A stretch of 64,000 bases of DNA from Paraburkholderia sp. BL23I1N1 (GTDB lineage: Bacteria; Pseudomonadota; Gammaproteobacteria; Burkholderiales; Burkholderiaceae): assembly GCF_003610295.1 (NCBI RefSeq), contig NZ_RAPV01000001.1:6014001-6078000 (forward strand), in the 5' to 3' direction. Of the stretch, positions 19,343 to 28,020 are shown piece by piece (within the stretch, counting starts at the first letter, position 1; every line of letters begins with the position of its first letter). The notes below the pieces were generated by a model, which did not search any database, had not been told where the DNA came from, and worked only from the letters and a program-made list of their open reading frames with translations. The position numbers were made by a program, and so were the translations under genes.

Positions 19343-20164
19343 TTACGAGCTGATAAATTCCAGCAGATCGGCATTCACCTTGTCCGCCTCGACGGTGCAC
19401 ATGCCGTGCTGCCCGCCCGGGTAGACCTTGAGCGTGGCGTTCTTCACGATCTTCGCCGTCTTGCGGCCTGCCGCGTCGATCGGCACGATCTGGTCGTCGT
19501 CGCCATGCAGTACCAGAGTCGGCACATCGATCTTCTTCAGATCTTCCGTGTAGTCGACTTCGGAGAACTGCTTGACGCAGTCGTACAAGCCCTTGATCGA
19601 ACCCACCATGCCTTGTGCCCAGAATGAATCGATCACGCCTTGCGACACCTTCGCGTTCGGACGGTTGTAGCCGTAAAACGGCAGCGCCAGATCCTTGAAA
19701 AACTGCGAGCGGTCGTCGACCACCCCCCGACGGATGCCATCGAACACATCGATCGGCGTGCCCTCGGGGTTGCCCTCGGTCTTGAGCATCAACGGCGGCA
19801 CCGCACCGATCAGCACAGCCTTCGCCACGCGTTTCGTGCCGTGCCGGCCAATGTAGTGCGCGATCTCCCCGCCGCCGGTCGAATGGCCGACCATCGTGGC
19901 GTCCTGCAGGTCCAGGTGCTCGATCAGCGCGGCGAGATCATCGGCATAGGTATCCATATCGTTGCCGTCCCATGTCTGCGCCGAACGGCCATGGCTGCGT
20001 CGGTCGTGTGCAATCACGCGAAAGCCTTTGCTGCCGAGGAACAGCATCTGCGCGTCCCAGGCGTCCGCGGACAACGGCCAACCGTGCGAGAAGACAACCG
20101 GGCGGCCTTTGCCCCAGTCCTTGTAGAAGATTTCCGTACCGTCTTTCGCTGTGATCGTGCTCAT
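19343..20164 (-). CDS. alpha/beta hydrolase, non-heme chloroperoxidase-like
   Basis: A 273-residue alpha/beta hydrolase. The oxyanion region [13 protein letters not shown] (residues 25-37), nucleophile elbow GHSTGGGE with Ser95, a late Asp in HGDDDQIVP and the His in GGQHGM form a full triad. The sequence pattern ([31 protein letters not shown]) is that of cofactor-free haloperoxidases/perhydrolases, which in cells probably act as esterases. The natural substrate is not inferable. Good ribosome site (AGGAG) before the ATG. Stands alone, convergent with the DUF2867 gene. Confidence 0.88.
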   Translation of the reverse strand: MSTITAKDGTEIFYKDWGKGRPVVFSHGWPLSADAWDAQMLFLGSKGFRVIAHDRRSHGRSAQTWDGNDMDTYADDLAALIEHLDLQDATMVGHSTGGGEIAHYIGRHGTKRVAKAVLIGAVPPLMLKTEGNPEGTPIDVFDGIRRGVVDDRSQFFKDLALPFYGYNRPNAKVSQGVIDSFWAQGMVGSIKGLYDCVKQFSEVDYTEDLKKIDVPTLVLHGDDDQIVPIDAAGRKTAKIVKNATLKVYPGGQHGMCTVEADKVNADLLEFISS

Positions 20165-20735
20165 CTGCTGACTCCTTTGGATGAAGTCTGCCGTCGCCGG
20201 CAGGTGGATGAAGCGTGCCTCTCAAACCATTCGGGCGCCACGAACCGTGCCGCCCGACGAAAACCGTTAACCGCGAATGCAGAACTCACTCGACGCGCGT
20301 GGATGGAGCATGGGAGAAAAACGACCGGCGATACACGGCGTGTCATGCTCACTCAAGCATGACACGGCCTGCAACACACTTTGATGACGGACCCACAAAG
20401 AACCGGACCGGTTCACGCGGTATTCGAAACAACTACCAGGAATGAAACAGCGGATGGCGATGCTGCGCTCATCCAACTCGAGCCTGCGGCGACTCTCGGA
20501 GGAACCGCCGGTTGGCAGTTTGCATGGTAGAAGCAAACTAGCCCGATGGCTAGCCGACAGGCTAATAGAAAGTCGGCACGAACGGCGTTATTGTCGGTTG
20601 GTGACGGGTGGCCCTTGATTCGCCATTCCCGCTCAACCAGCCAATGTCAAAGGAGACCTCTACCGTGCCGCGCTCAATATCGCGTCCCGCACGACCCGCA
20701 CGACTCTACCCAGCCGAACAGCCAGTTGCGCCAAC
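20165..20735. other. 571-bp stretch without a gene
   Basis: No ORF with a ribosome site or recognisable product. Short TAGCC/GGCTA inverted words cluster at about 20538-20570. The 3' part runs into the relic HTH gene at 20736. Confidence 0.5.
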
Positions 20736-20900
20736 GCCGGTTTGACGCAGGCGCAAGTCGCCGAGCGCATGGGCACGAAAGCGCCGGCCATCACCCGGCT
20801 GGAACGGGCGCTGGCTTCGGGGCAGCACTCGCCTTCTATCGACACGTTGCGCAGATACGCGGCCGCGTGCGGCAAGCAACTGTTTATCTCGATCGCCTAA
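20736..20900 (+). pseudogene. relic of an XRE-family HTH antitoxin-like gene
   Basis: Translation of this frame gives 54 codons, beginning AGLTQAQVAERMGTKAP, with a helix-turn-helix (TQAQVAERMGTKAPAITRLERAL) followed by SPSIDTLRRYAAACGKQL and a stop. This is the C-terminal part of the common HigA/XRE antitoxin family, which is usually near 90-100 residues. Upstream codons in the same frame (from about 20646) stay open but show no family resemblance and no ATG or GTG start, so the 5' half is lost or scrambled. No toxin partner is present nearby. Confidence 0.6.
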
Positions 20901-20988
20901 CCGGCGCCCTCCTTTGCTGCAGCGCGGTCTATTGCCGCAGTTTGGTGCCGGCCACGAGAAACACACGCAAGCGCCTAATCAGAAAAAC

Positions 20989-21002
20989 TTGATACCCATC
21001 AA
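20989..21002. promoter_or_regulatory. FNR/ANR box upstream of cioA
   Basis: TTGATacccATCAA is a perfect match to the FNR/ANR consensus (TTGAT-N4-ATCAA). It lies 186 bp before the cioA start. In Pseudomonas, ANR controls cio expression according to oxygen; here oxygen control by an FNR-type protein is inferred. Position relative to the transcription start is unknown, so activation versus repression cannot be told. Confidence 0.6.
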
Positions 21003-21187
21003 GGCCTTGCCGTCTCAAAATCGAAAATTCGCGTGAAACAAGGTGGTTTTTTGACGCACGTCGCGACGCAGCAAAAAATCGTGCGTTCACCTACTCTTGC
21101 GCCATCTGCCCAGCGCAGTGCGCACCGACAACGGTCGACGCGCGTAGTCCGCCTTCGGGCACGACGCACCTTACGCACTTCACGATC

Positions 21188-22600
21188 ATGAACTCCGCAA
21201 TTTCGGCATTCGATCTCGCCCGCATTCAGTTTGCGTTCACCGTTTCGTTTCACATTGTTTTTCCGGCGCTCAGCATCGGCCTCGCCAGCTTCATCGCCGT
21301 CCTCGAATGGCGCTGGCTGAAAACCGGCAAGGCGTACTACAAAGATCTTTGCCTGTTCTGGTCGAGAATCTTCGCAGTCGCCTTCGGTATGGGCGTCGTG
21401 TCCGGCGTCGTGATGAGCTATCAGTTCGGCACCAACTGGTCGGGCTTCTCCAGCTTCGCCGGACCCATCACCGGACCGTTGTTGATGTACGAAGTCATGA
21501 CCGCGTTCTTCCTCGAAGCGGGCTTCCTCGGCATCATGCTGTTCGGCTGGCAGCGCGTAAGTCCTCGCGCCCACTTCGGCGCCACGCTGATGGTAGCGAT
21601 CGGCACGCTGATCTCGACCTTCTGGATTCTCGCGTCCAATAGCTGGATGCAAACGCCGCAAGGCTTTGAAGTCGTGAACGGCCGTGTCGTACCGCTCGAC
21701 TGGTTCAAGATCATTTTCAATCCGTCGTTCCCGTACCGGCTCGCGCATATGGCGATCGCGGCGTTCATCGTTGCGGGGCTGGTGGTGTCGGCGGTGGGCG
21801 CATGGCATCTGCTGCGCGGCCGGCGCGATCCAGCCGTCAAGAAGATGTTCTCGATGGCGCTGTGGCTGCTCCTGATCCTCACGCCGGTTCAGGCATTCGT
21901 CGGCGATCAGCACGGTCTGAACACGCGCAAGTATCAGCCGGCCAAGATCGCCGCGATCGAGGGTCTGTGGGAAACCGAGAAAGGCGGCACCGCGCTGAAT
22001 TTGTTCGGCATTCCGGATATGCGCGCGGAGACCACGCGTTATGCCGTGTCGATTCCGCACCTCGGCAGCCTGATCCTCACGCATAGCTGGGACGGCGAGA
22101 TTCGCGGGCTGAAAGAATTCCCGCCGCAAGACCGGCCGAACTCGACCGTGGTGTTCTGGAGCTTCCGCATCATGGCCGGGCTCGGCGTGCTGATGATCCT
22201 GATGTCGTTCGCGGCATGGGCGCTGCGCCGCCGCGAACGCCTGTTCGAAGCGAAGTGGTTCCAGCGCGTCGCGGTCGCAATGGGCCCGAGCGGGTTCATC
22301 ACGTTGCTGGCGGGTTGGGTCACCACGGAAGCCGGCCGTCAGCCGTGGGTGGTGTACGGCGTGATGCGCACGTCACAAGCGGTGTCGCCGCTCACCACGC
22401 AGCAGGTCGGCATCTCGCTGATGGCGTTCGTGGTCGTCTACTTCCTCGTGTTCGGCACCGGCATCTACTACATGCTCAAGCTGATGCGCACGGGTCCGGC
22501 ACTGCCGGGTCACACACCGCACGGCGTGCCTGACCACACCCCGAATCAGACCGCGCGCCGCCCGCTGTCCGCCGCCGATCATCTGATCGACGCCGCCTAA
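21188..22600 (+). CDS. cioA: cytochrome bd-type quinol oxidase subunit I (short Q-loop, CioA-like)
   Basis: Inner-membrane heme-bearing subunit that oxidises quinol and reduces oxygen to water. 470 residues with about nine helices. Expected ligands and motifs are present: His22 in FHIVFP (E. coli His19), the helix-5 His in FPYRLAHMAIA, and GRQPWVVYGVMRT. The quinol loop keeps KYQPAKIAAIEGLWET but is short, lacking the long C-terminal Q-loop insertion of E. coli CydA (about 520 residues). This is the hallmark of cyanide-insensitive Cio oxidases. First gene of cioA-cioB-DUF2474. Confidence 0.94.
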   Translation: MNSAISAFDLARIQFAFTVSFHIVFPALSIGLASFIAVLEWRWLKTGKAYYKDLCLFWSRIFAVAFGMGVVSGVVMSYQFGTNWSGFSSFAGPITGPLLMYEVMTAFFLEAGFLGIMLFGWQRVSPRAHFGATLMVAIGTLISTFWILASNSWMQTPQGFEVVNGRVVPLDWFKIIFNPSFPYRLAHMAIAAFIVAGLVVSAVGAWHLLRGRRDPAVKKMFSMALWLLLILTPVQAFVGDQHGLNTRKYQPAKIAAIEGLWETEKGGTALNLFGIPDMRAETTRYAVSIPHLGSLILTHSWDGEIRGLKEFPPQDRPNSTVVFWSFRIMAGLGVLMILMSFAAWALRRRERLFEAKWFQRVAVAMGPSGFITLLAGWVTTEAGRQPWVVYGVMRTSQAVSPLTTQQVGISLMAFVVVYFLVFGTGIYYMLKLMRTGPALPGHTPHGVPDHTPNQTARRPLSAADHLIDAA

Positions 22601-22623
22601 CCTCTCTGCCTGCGAGTAAGAAA

Positions 22624-23628
22624 ATGGACGTAACCGTAGCGTGGGCCGCGATCATCGCGCTGGGCCTATTCATGTACGTGGTGCTCGACGGCTTCGATCT
22701 GGGCATCGGCATCGTCTTCCCGTTCTTCCCCGATGAGAAAGAACGCGATCTGATGATGAACACCGTCGCGCCCGTGTGGGACGGCAACGAAACCTGGCTG
22801 GTGCTGGGTGGCGCCGCGCTGTTCGCGGTGTTTCCGGTGGTCTACTCGACCGTGCTGTCCGCACTGTATCTGCCGCTGATCTTCATGCTCGTGTGCCTGA
22901 TTTTCCGGGGTGTGTCGTTCGAGATTCGCGCCAAGGCCCAACGCACGAAACACCTGTGGGACCTGGCGTTCATCGGCGGCTCGGCGGGTGCAACGTTCTT
23001 CCAGGGCATTGTGCTGGGCGCGTTCCTGCAAGGCATTCCGGTGATCGACGGCGGCTATGCGGGCGACGCCTTCGGCTGGCTCACGCCGTTCAGTCTGCTG
23101 ACGGGCCTCGGTCTGGTTATCACTTACGCGCTGCTCGGCTGCTGCTGGCTGGTTGCGAAAACCGAAGGCGATCTGCAACGCCGCCTGCATCGCGTGGTGT
23201 GGCCGCTGACGCTCGTGCTGCTCGGCTTCATCGCAATGGTCAGTCTGTGGACGCCGCTGCAAGATCCGACCATCGCGCAACGCTGGTTCCACGACAACCT
23301 GTTCTACCGTCTGCTGCCGGTGCCGTTCCTCGTGGCGATCTGCGCGTTCTTCATGCACCACGCGGTGCGTGCCCGGCATCACAACACGCCGTTCGTGCTG
23401 GCGCTCATGCTGGTGCTGCTCGGTTACGCCGGGCTGCTGGTGAGCTTGTGGCCGTATGCGATTCCGTCGAGCATGACGCTCTGGGAAGCCGCCGCGCCGC
23501 GCTCGAGCCAGATGTTCACGCTGGTCGGCGCAGCGGTAATTCTGCCGGTTATCATCGGCTATACGACGATGGGTTATTGGGTATTTCGTGGCAAGGTGCG
23601 ACATGGCGACCAACATCACTATCACTAA
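22624..23628 (+). CDS. cioB: cytochrome bd-type quinol oxidase subunit II (CioB-like)
   Basis: A 334-residue integral membrane protein that pairs with subunit I. It has the subunit II N-terminus (WAAIIALGLFMYVVLDGFDLGIGIVFPFF) and the conserved VWDGNETWLVLGGAALFAVFP and SFEIRAKA segments, with about eight helices. It starts 23 bp after cioA. Its last 26 bases overlap the start of the small DUF2474 gene, indicating coupled translation. Confidence 0.94.
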   Translation: MDVTVAWAAIIALGLFMYVVLDGFDLGIGIVFPFFPDEKERDLMMNTVAPVWDGNETWLVLGGAALFAVFPVVYSTVLSALYLPLIFMLVCLIFRGVSFEIRAKAQRTKHLWDLAFIGGSAGATFFQGIVLGAFLQGIPVIDGGYAGDAFGWLTPFSLLTGLGLVITYALLGCCWLVAKTEGDLQRRLHRVVWPLTLVLLGFIAMVSLWTPLQDPTIAQRWFHDNLFYRLLPVPFLVAICAFFMHHAVRARHHNTPFVLALMLVLLGYAGLLVSLWPYAIPSSMTLWEAAAPRSSQMFTLVGAAVILPVIIGYTTMGYWVFRGKVRHGDQHHYH

Positions 23629-23794
23629 GGACGCGGGCGCCAACGCCGCCCGCAACGCGTCTCACAAGCCGGCGCGCCGGCTGCCCGGCTGGTTGTGGTT
23701 CATCGCGCTGTGGTGCTTCGGCGTGGTCTCGGCCGTGTCGCTCGGTTTCGCGTTCAAGCTTCTGATGAACGCGACATTATTCGCAGTCAAATGA
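23603..23794 (+). CDS. DUF2474 small membrane protein of the Cio operon
   Basis: A 63-residue protein with a charged N-terminal arm (about residues 1-29) and one or two closely spaced helices (LPGWLWFIALWCFGVVSAVSLGF). DUF2474 proteins are found next to cioAB and are thought to play a role like that of CydX, stabilising the oxidase; this function is inferred from position. The start at 23603 (MATNITITK) overlaps the end of cioB by 26 bp and is chosen over 23588 for its GGCAAGGTGCGAC leader. Easily missed because of its size. Confidence 0.82.
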   Translation: MATNITITKDAGANAARNASHKPARRLPGWLWFIALWCFGVVSAVSLGFAFKLLMNATLFAVK

Positions 23795-23813
23795 ATCACG
23801 CATTGGCGTGATT
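23794..23813 (+). terminator. weak hairpin at the end of the cio operon
   Basis: AATCACGC (23794-23801) and GCGTGATT (23806-23813) form an 8-bp stem with a 4-base loop, starting at the last base of the stop codon. Only a short T-rich tail follows. Confidence 0.5.
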
Positions 23814-24133
23814 TCATCTGGCGCGCATAACCTTCGGATTCCCGCGTGGAAGGCTTCAAAATTGTGTCACGCGGCTCGTCTACGTAACAAGCCGGAACCT
23901 ATGCGCGGGAGACCAACCTTACGCATCATGCTGGTGCAGCTAACCAGCCGGCGATCATATAAATAGACTGATAATTATGCGGCGAACCGGAAGGCGCGCC
24001 GCGCCACCGATCGGCATATGATCGCGGGGTAGCCGGACATGACGCGAATCGAAAATAGAAGTAAAACGGGAAGTAATGGCAGAAGCACAGCGACGGTAGT
24101 CCACAACGCGCAGGCCCGACTCGCGGAGACATC
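23814..24133. other. 320-bp intergenic stretch between the cio operon and the response regulator
   Basis: Past the cio hairpin, nothing with coding character. The stretch is relatively A/T-rich around 23955-24060 and probably contains the promoter of the response regulator gene. No operator was recognised. Confidence 0.5.
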
Positions 24134-24907
24134 ATGAAGTTTCTTGTGGCCGACGACCATGAACTGATCCGGCAAGGCGTCAAGGGGCTGCTGCGCGGCC
24201 TCGATCCCGACGCGCAATTCGACGAAGCCGAAAGCTGGGAAACACTCGCTGCCGCCGCGCGGCCCGACGCCGACCACGACCTCGCCATCGTGGATCTGCA
24301 TATGCCGGGCATGAGCGGCGCTTCGTCGCTGGAATTGCTGTTGAAGGCGAACCCTGCGCTGCCGGTGGTCGTACTCTCCGCCGAAGAATCGCCCGACGAA
24401 ATGCGCGCGGTGCTGGCCGCCGGCGCGCTCGGCTTCGTGCCCAAACGGCAACCCGCCAGCGTCATGCTCAAGGCGATCGAACTGGTCCTGTCAGGCGGCG
24501 CCTATGTGCCGATGGAAGCGCTCAGCCTGCTGGGCTCGCGGGAGACGCAGACTTCTTCATCTGCGCGCGCCGAGGCGGCGGCCGAGCTTGCCGCTCAAGG
24601 CGCCACGGGGGGCGCCGCTCACGCCTCGACTCAGGGCGGCACCGCGCTGACCGAGCCGATTATGCAAATCCAGGCGCTGCAGCCGCACCAGCAACATTTG
24701 CTGGAGAACCTGTCGCCAAGACAGCAGGACATCATGCGGCTTGTCCATCGCGGCTGGACCAACAAGATGATCGCGCGCGAACTGGGCGTCGCGGAAGGAA
24801 CGGTCAAGGTTCATCTGTCGGTAATCTTCCGGGCGCTCGGTGTGCACAACCGCTCCACGGCGATCGCCGTGATCAACGGCTGGCTCGAAGCCGGGAGAAC
24901 CCTGTAA
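24134..24907 (+). CDS. two-component response regulator, NarL/LuxR type
   Basis: A 257-residue cytoplasmic regulator. The receiver domain (residues 1-120) has acidic Asp7/Asp8, the phosphoacceptor Asp54 in AIVDLHMPGMSG, Ser82 and Lys104. A low-complexity Ala/Thr/Ser linker (about 130-170) leads to a LuxR-type HTH (LSPRQQDIMRLVHRGWTNKMIARELGVAEGTVKVHL, about 195-232). It faces the hybrid kinase gene at 24950-26734 with a 42-bp gap. The two probably form a cognate pair or a phospho-branch, although convergent orientation is less common than an operon. Confidence 0.9.
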   Translation: MKFLVADDHELIRQGVKGLLRGLDPDAQFDEAESWETLAAAARPDADHDLAIVDLHMPGMSGASSLELLLKANPALPVVVLSAEESPDEMRAVLAAGALGFVPKRQPASVMLKAIELVLSGGAYVPMEALSLLGSRETQTSSSARAEAAAELAAQGATGGAAHASTQGGTALTEPIMQIQALQPHQQHLLENLSPRQQDIMRLVHRGWTNKMIARELGVAEGTVKVHLSVIFRALGVHNRSTAIAVINGWLEAGRTL

Positions 24908-24949
24908 CAAGTCGATGGGCGGCGCTCATGCCGTCCTTCAATCCACCCT

Positions 24950-26734
24950 TCAAGCCGCCCGCCCTTTATCCAGCTCCGCCTGCTGCCACAGCATTTCGAG
25001 GGTGCGCCGCAAGCGCGCCGGCGTGACCGGTTTGTGCAGCACCGGAATCCCCTGCAAGGCCAGCGCCGCGAGTTCCGCCGACGCCATATCGCCCGTGATC
25101 AGCAAGGTCACCACGCCTTCGTGCCCCGCCCGCGCCAGCACATTGCGCACGGCCGACAGCGCTTGCGCGCCCGTTCGGTGATTGGCCAGCTGGTAGTCGC
25201 ATAACACGGCATCCGGCACGAAGCCGTCTTCCAGCGCGACGAGCGCGTCGACCTCGTCGCGCGCGCCGTGCACGATACATCCCCAGCGTCCGAGCAGACT
25301 GGTGAGGCCTTCGAGAATCGACGGTTCGTCGTCGATGCATAGCACGCGCCGACCTTGTGCCGACAGCCCGCCCGCCACCGTCTCGTTCAGGCTCGCGACA
25401 ATCCCGCCAGCCTCGCCCGCCTGCACCGGAAAGCGGAATACCGAGCCGCGCCCGGGCGCCGAGCGCAGGTGCAACTCGCCACCGAGCATCTCGATCAGAC
25501 GCTTCACGGTCGGCAGGCCCAACCCGTGCCCCTGACGCGCGTCGCGCTGCGGATTGGCGACCTGATAGAACTCTTCGAAAATGCGTTGATGCTCTTCGGC
25601 CGGAATGCCGATGCCGGAATCGCGCACCTCGATATAGCCGCCCGAAGAACGCCCGGCGCGGCGATAGCCCACCCAGATCGCCCCTTCCTCGGTATAGCGC
25701 ACCGCGTTCGAGAGCAGGTTGCTCAGCACGCGTTCGAGCAGCACCGGATCGTCATGCAGGACCACCGAGGACGGCGCGATCCGCAGCGCCAGACCCTTGG
25801 CCGCGGCTTGCGGACGGTACTGGCTGCCGACCCGCTCGAACAGTTCCGAAAGCCGGAAATGCAACCGGATCACCTGGGTCACGCCGCTTTCGAGCCTGGC
25901 GAGATCGAGCACCTGGTTGAACAGCTGGTTCAGCGCCTCGACGTTATAGACGATGTGCTGGGCCGTTTTCACATGCTGGACCGGCGTCGCGGCCGTGTCG
26001 TTGAGCGAAGCCGCCAGCAGCCCGATTGCGTGCAGTGGCTGGCGCAAATCGTGGCTTGCGGCGGCAAAAAAGCGCGTTTTGGCGAGACTGGCGTCTTCGG
26101 CGACACGCTTTTGCGCCGCCAGCGATTCCGCCAGGTACTGCTGATCGACACGCGCCTGCACGACCTGCTGGAACAGCTTGCGATAGCTCAGCGCATAGAC
26201 GTTGATGGCGCAGAAGAAAAACGCGAGGACGATCGCGAGAATCGTGCGATCGAACGTGTGCGTGCCGAAATGCAGCAGGATCGACGGAAATAGCAGAAAC
26301 GGAATCGCGGTCGAAAAGTTGAGCAGATCGAAGCCGTTCGACATGAACACGCCCGCCGCCAGCGTGACGAGCATCACCGTGTGCAGCAGCGGCAAATCGG
26401 TTTGCGGACTTTGAAACGCGAACCACACCGCCAGACCCGGCGCGCTATACAGCAGCACGCCGCGCACCGCGTGGAGGTTGATCCAGCCGCGCGGCGTGAC
26501 GAGGTGCGGGTAGCGCCGATTGCAGATCCACAGCGCGAGGCCGCCGCAATTGGCCACCGCGTAAAACCCGAAGCACGCCACGAACAGATGCGGCGACGGG
26601 ACGTTCGGCCAGTAGATCGCCACCAGCACCGCGATCGAAAACCAGTGCGAAAAGAAGGCGATCGGATCTTGCGCGTAGAGCACACGCACCAGGTCTTCGT
26701 CGATTGCACGCTGGATCGGGTCGGCCCGCGTCAT
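24950..26734 (-). CDS. hybrid sensor histidine kinase with C-terminal receiver
   Basis: A 594-residue membrane kinase. The N-terminal region (about 25-185) has six or seven hydrophobic helices with no periplasmic sensor domain, so the signal may be membrane-borne or intramembrane. A coiled segment leads to HisKA with His228 in AASHDLRQPLHAIG, then the ATPase with N box (LSNLLSNAVRYTEEG), G1 (RDSGIGIP) and G2 (GHGLGLPTVKRL). A receiver domain follows (about 465-585) with the phospho-Asp in AVLCDYQL and Lys in VLHKPVTP. The HDLRQPLHA motif and this domain order are typical of the group that works with LuxR-type regulators. The first ATG at 26734 is used. Confidence 0.9.
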   Translation of the reverse strand: MTRADPIQRAIDEDLVRVLYAQDPIAFFSHWFSIAVLVAIYWPNVPSPHLFVACFGFYAVANCGGLALWICNRRYPHLVTPRGWINLHAVRGVLLYSAPGLAVWFAFQSPQTDLPLLHTVMLVTLAAGVFMSNGFDLLNFSTAIPFLLFPSILLHFGTHTFDRTILAIVLAFFFCAINVYALSYRKLFQQVVQARVDQQYLAESLAAQKRVAEDASLAKTRFFAAASHDLRQPLHAIGLLAASLNDTAATPVQHVKTAQHIVYNVEALNQLFNQVLDLARLESGVTQVIRLHFRLSELFERVGSQYRPQAAAKGLALRIAPSSVVLHDDPVLLERVLSNLLSNAVRYTEEGAIWVGYRRAGRSSGGYIEVRDSGIGIPAEEHQRIFEEFYQVANPQRDARQGHGLGLPTVKRLIEMLGGELHLRSAPGRGSVFRFPVQAGEAGGIVASLNETVAGGLSAQGRRVLCIDDEPSILEGLTSLLGRWGCIVHGARDEVDALVALEDGFVPDAVLCDYQLANHRTGAQALSAVRNVLARAGHEGVVTLLITGDMASAELAALALQGIPVLHKPVTPARLRRTLEMLWQQAELDKGRAA

Positions 26735-26750
26735 GCGGTCTCCTTGTCGA

Positions 26751-26842
26751 CCGGAGTTAGCGCTTTAGCTGTCGGCCAGAGTTGGCGCTTTAGCGCTTAC
26801 TCTGGCCCCATGCAAAGCACTTACTCCGGTCCCATGCAAAGC
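26751..26842. repeat. cluster of short direct and inverted repeats
   Basis: GAGTTAGCGCTTTAGC (26754-26769) recurs as GAGTTGGCGCTTTAGC (26779-26794). Then a 23-bp word, CTTACTCTGGCCCCATGCAA plus AGC at 26796-26818, is repeated with two changes at 26820-26842, a period of 24 bp. ACTCYGG in the second pair is the inverse of CCRGAGT in the first. It lies just upstream of the hybrid kinase start and before the sigma-like gene; its role is unknown. Confidence 0.7.
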
Positions 26843-27022
26843 TGTGGACCGGATGGTTTACCCGGCAGTTTACCCATCAGCTACCACTTAATCCATATAG
26901 GCGAAGCCGTCGCCGGAAACCATACTGGGTTCATTCCAGCGCGGCCTACAGTTTCAATACTCCTTCCCTGCCTGCAGTCGAGGCTCTCCGCGCTCCTGGC
27001 CTTTCCCTTTATGGAGGTTTTC

Positions 27023-27814
27023 ATGGGCGCAGTTCCGAGCCACGCGTTCGTCCGCAATCTCGACGATGCGATCCTGCCCGACCTGTGGCGCCGGCGTACC
27101 CAGTTGTCCGCCGACGAAATGGTGTCGATGGTCGATCTGGTCAAACGGGCGCTGCGCACCTATCACCCCCTTGAATTGCAGGCGCTCGGCGAAGACAAGG
27201 AAGAACTGGTTGCGCAGTTCATCTACGCGAAAGTACTGCGCCTCGCGCCCGGCCACACGGAAACCCATGCCTGCGCCGACAGCGCGCCGTCCAACGGCTA
27301 CGCATTGTGCGCGTATTTTCGCCGTTACCTGATCGACTGCCTGCGCAGCGCCGGCCATCAACGCAATGTGTCGATGGAAAATGAAGGCATGGCGCAGGAA
27401 ATCGACCTGCACGCGCAAGCGCTGGAAGACCCCGTGGAAAGCGTGTTGCTGCAATACGGCCTCGACGAACAACGCGTGCGGCTCGCGGCGCGCACTTTTA
27501 TCGACAGCCTCGACGAGCCGGAGCGCATTGTGCTGGCCGGCAGCCTCGGCTGGTGCTCGGAAGAAAAAGGCGGCCTGTCGGCAGTCGCGACTCAGCATCG
27601 TGTGCCCTCGTATCACTATCGTGCCGTCAAACTTGGCGTCACCATGAAAAAGACGGCCGGCGCCGACGAATTTTCCAATACCAAGATCGGCCGCTGGCTG
27701 ACCGACGAACTCGGCATCGAGATCGTCATCGACAATCGCGCGGTGATTCTGCTCGCGTTGAACCTGCTCGCCGCCGAATCGAGCGACAGCGAGATGAATG
27801 AAGTAGCCGCCTAA
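27023..27814 (+). CDS. hypothetical protein with sigma-70-like regions
   Basis: A 263-residue soluble protein. The middle part (YALCAYFRRYLIDCLRSAGHQRNVSME, about residues 95-120) resembles sigma-70 region 2, where an aromatic/basic helix ends in RRYLIDxLR. The later LDEPERIVLAGSLGW (about 170-184) resembles the start of region 4. A canonical region 4 HTH is not obvious, and the C-terminus TDELGIEIVIDNRAVILLALNLLAAE is not typical, so it may be a diverged sigma factor or an unrelated DNA-binding protein. GGAGG lies 5 bases before the ATG at 27023. It precedes the GMC-hydrolase fusion gene on the same strand by 206 bp. Confidence 0.6.
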   Translation: MGAVPSHAFVRNLDDAILPDLWRRRTQLSADEMVSMVDLVKRALRTYHPLELQALGEDKEELVAQFIYAKVLRLAPGHTETHACADSAPSNGYALCAYFRRYLIDCLRSAGHQRNVSMENEGMAQEIDLHAQALEDPVESVLLQYGLDEQRVRLAARTFIDSLDEPERIVLAGSLGWCSEEKGGLSAVATQHRVPSYHYRAVKLGVTMKKTAGADEFSNTKIGRWLTDELGIEIVIDNRAVILLALNLLAAESSDSEMNEVAA

Positions 27815-28020
27815 TAGCGCGCCGCGCAAACTGGCGCGGGCCGGCTGCGGCTTTTTCTTCCTTCCGGACATCGGGCACGCTCCACGCACGCGCCCCGTAC
27901 GATGCGCCTTTTTTTGTCTCCGCGCACCGCCTACGATAAAAAAGCTGCAGCCGCAGGCCGTCTTCCTTCCGAAGTCCGGGTTCCCCTACCCGGCACCCCC
28001 TTCCTGACGAGGTAGTTCTC

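Noticed and set aside
20267..20536. 89-residue minus-strand ORF between the hydrolase and the HTH relic
   Set aside because: No ribosome site or motif; composition is not gene-like.
25355..26293. 312-codon plus-strand open frame opposite the hybrid kinase
   Set aside because: Sense strand holds HisKA, ATPase and receiver motifs in order; antisense frame has none.
26751..26842. Possible origin iterons or CRISPR repeats
   Set aside because: Too few and too short copies, no rep or cas gene nearby; kept only as an unexplained repeat cluster.
27815..28020. Possible terminator GCCG-gctg-CGGC followed by T residues near 27840
   Set aside because: The stem is only 4 bp, too weak to call.
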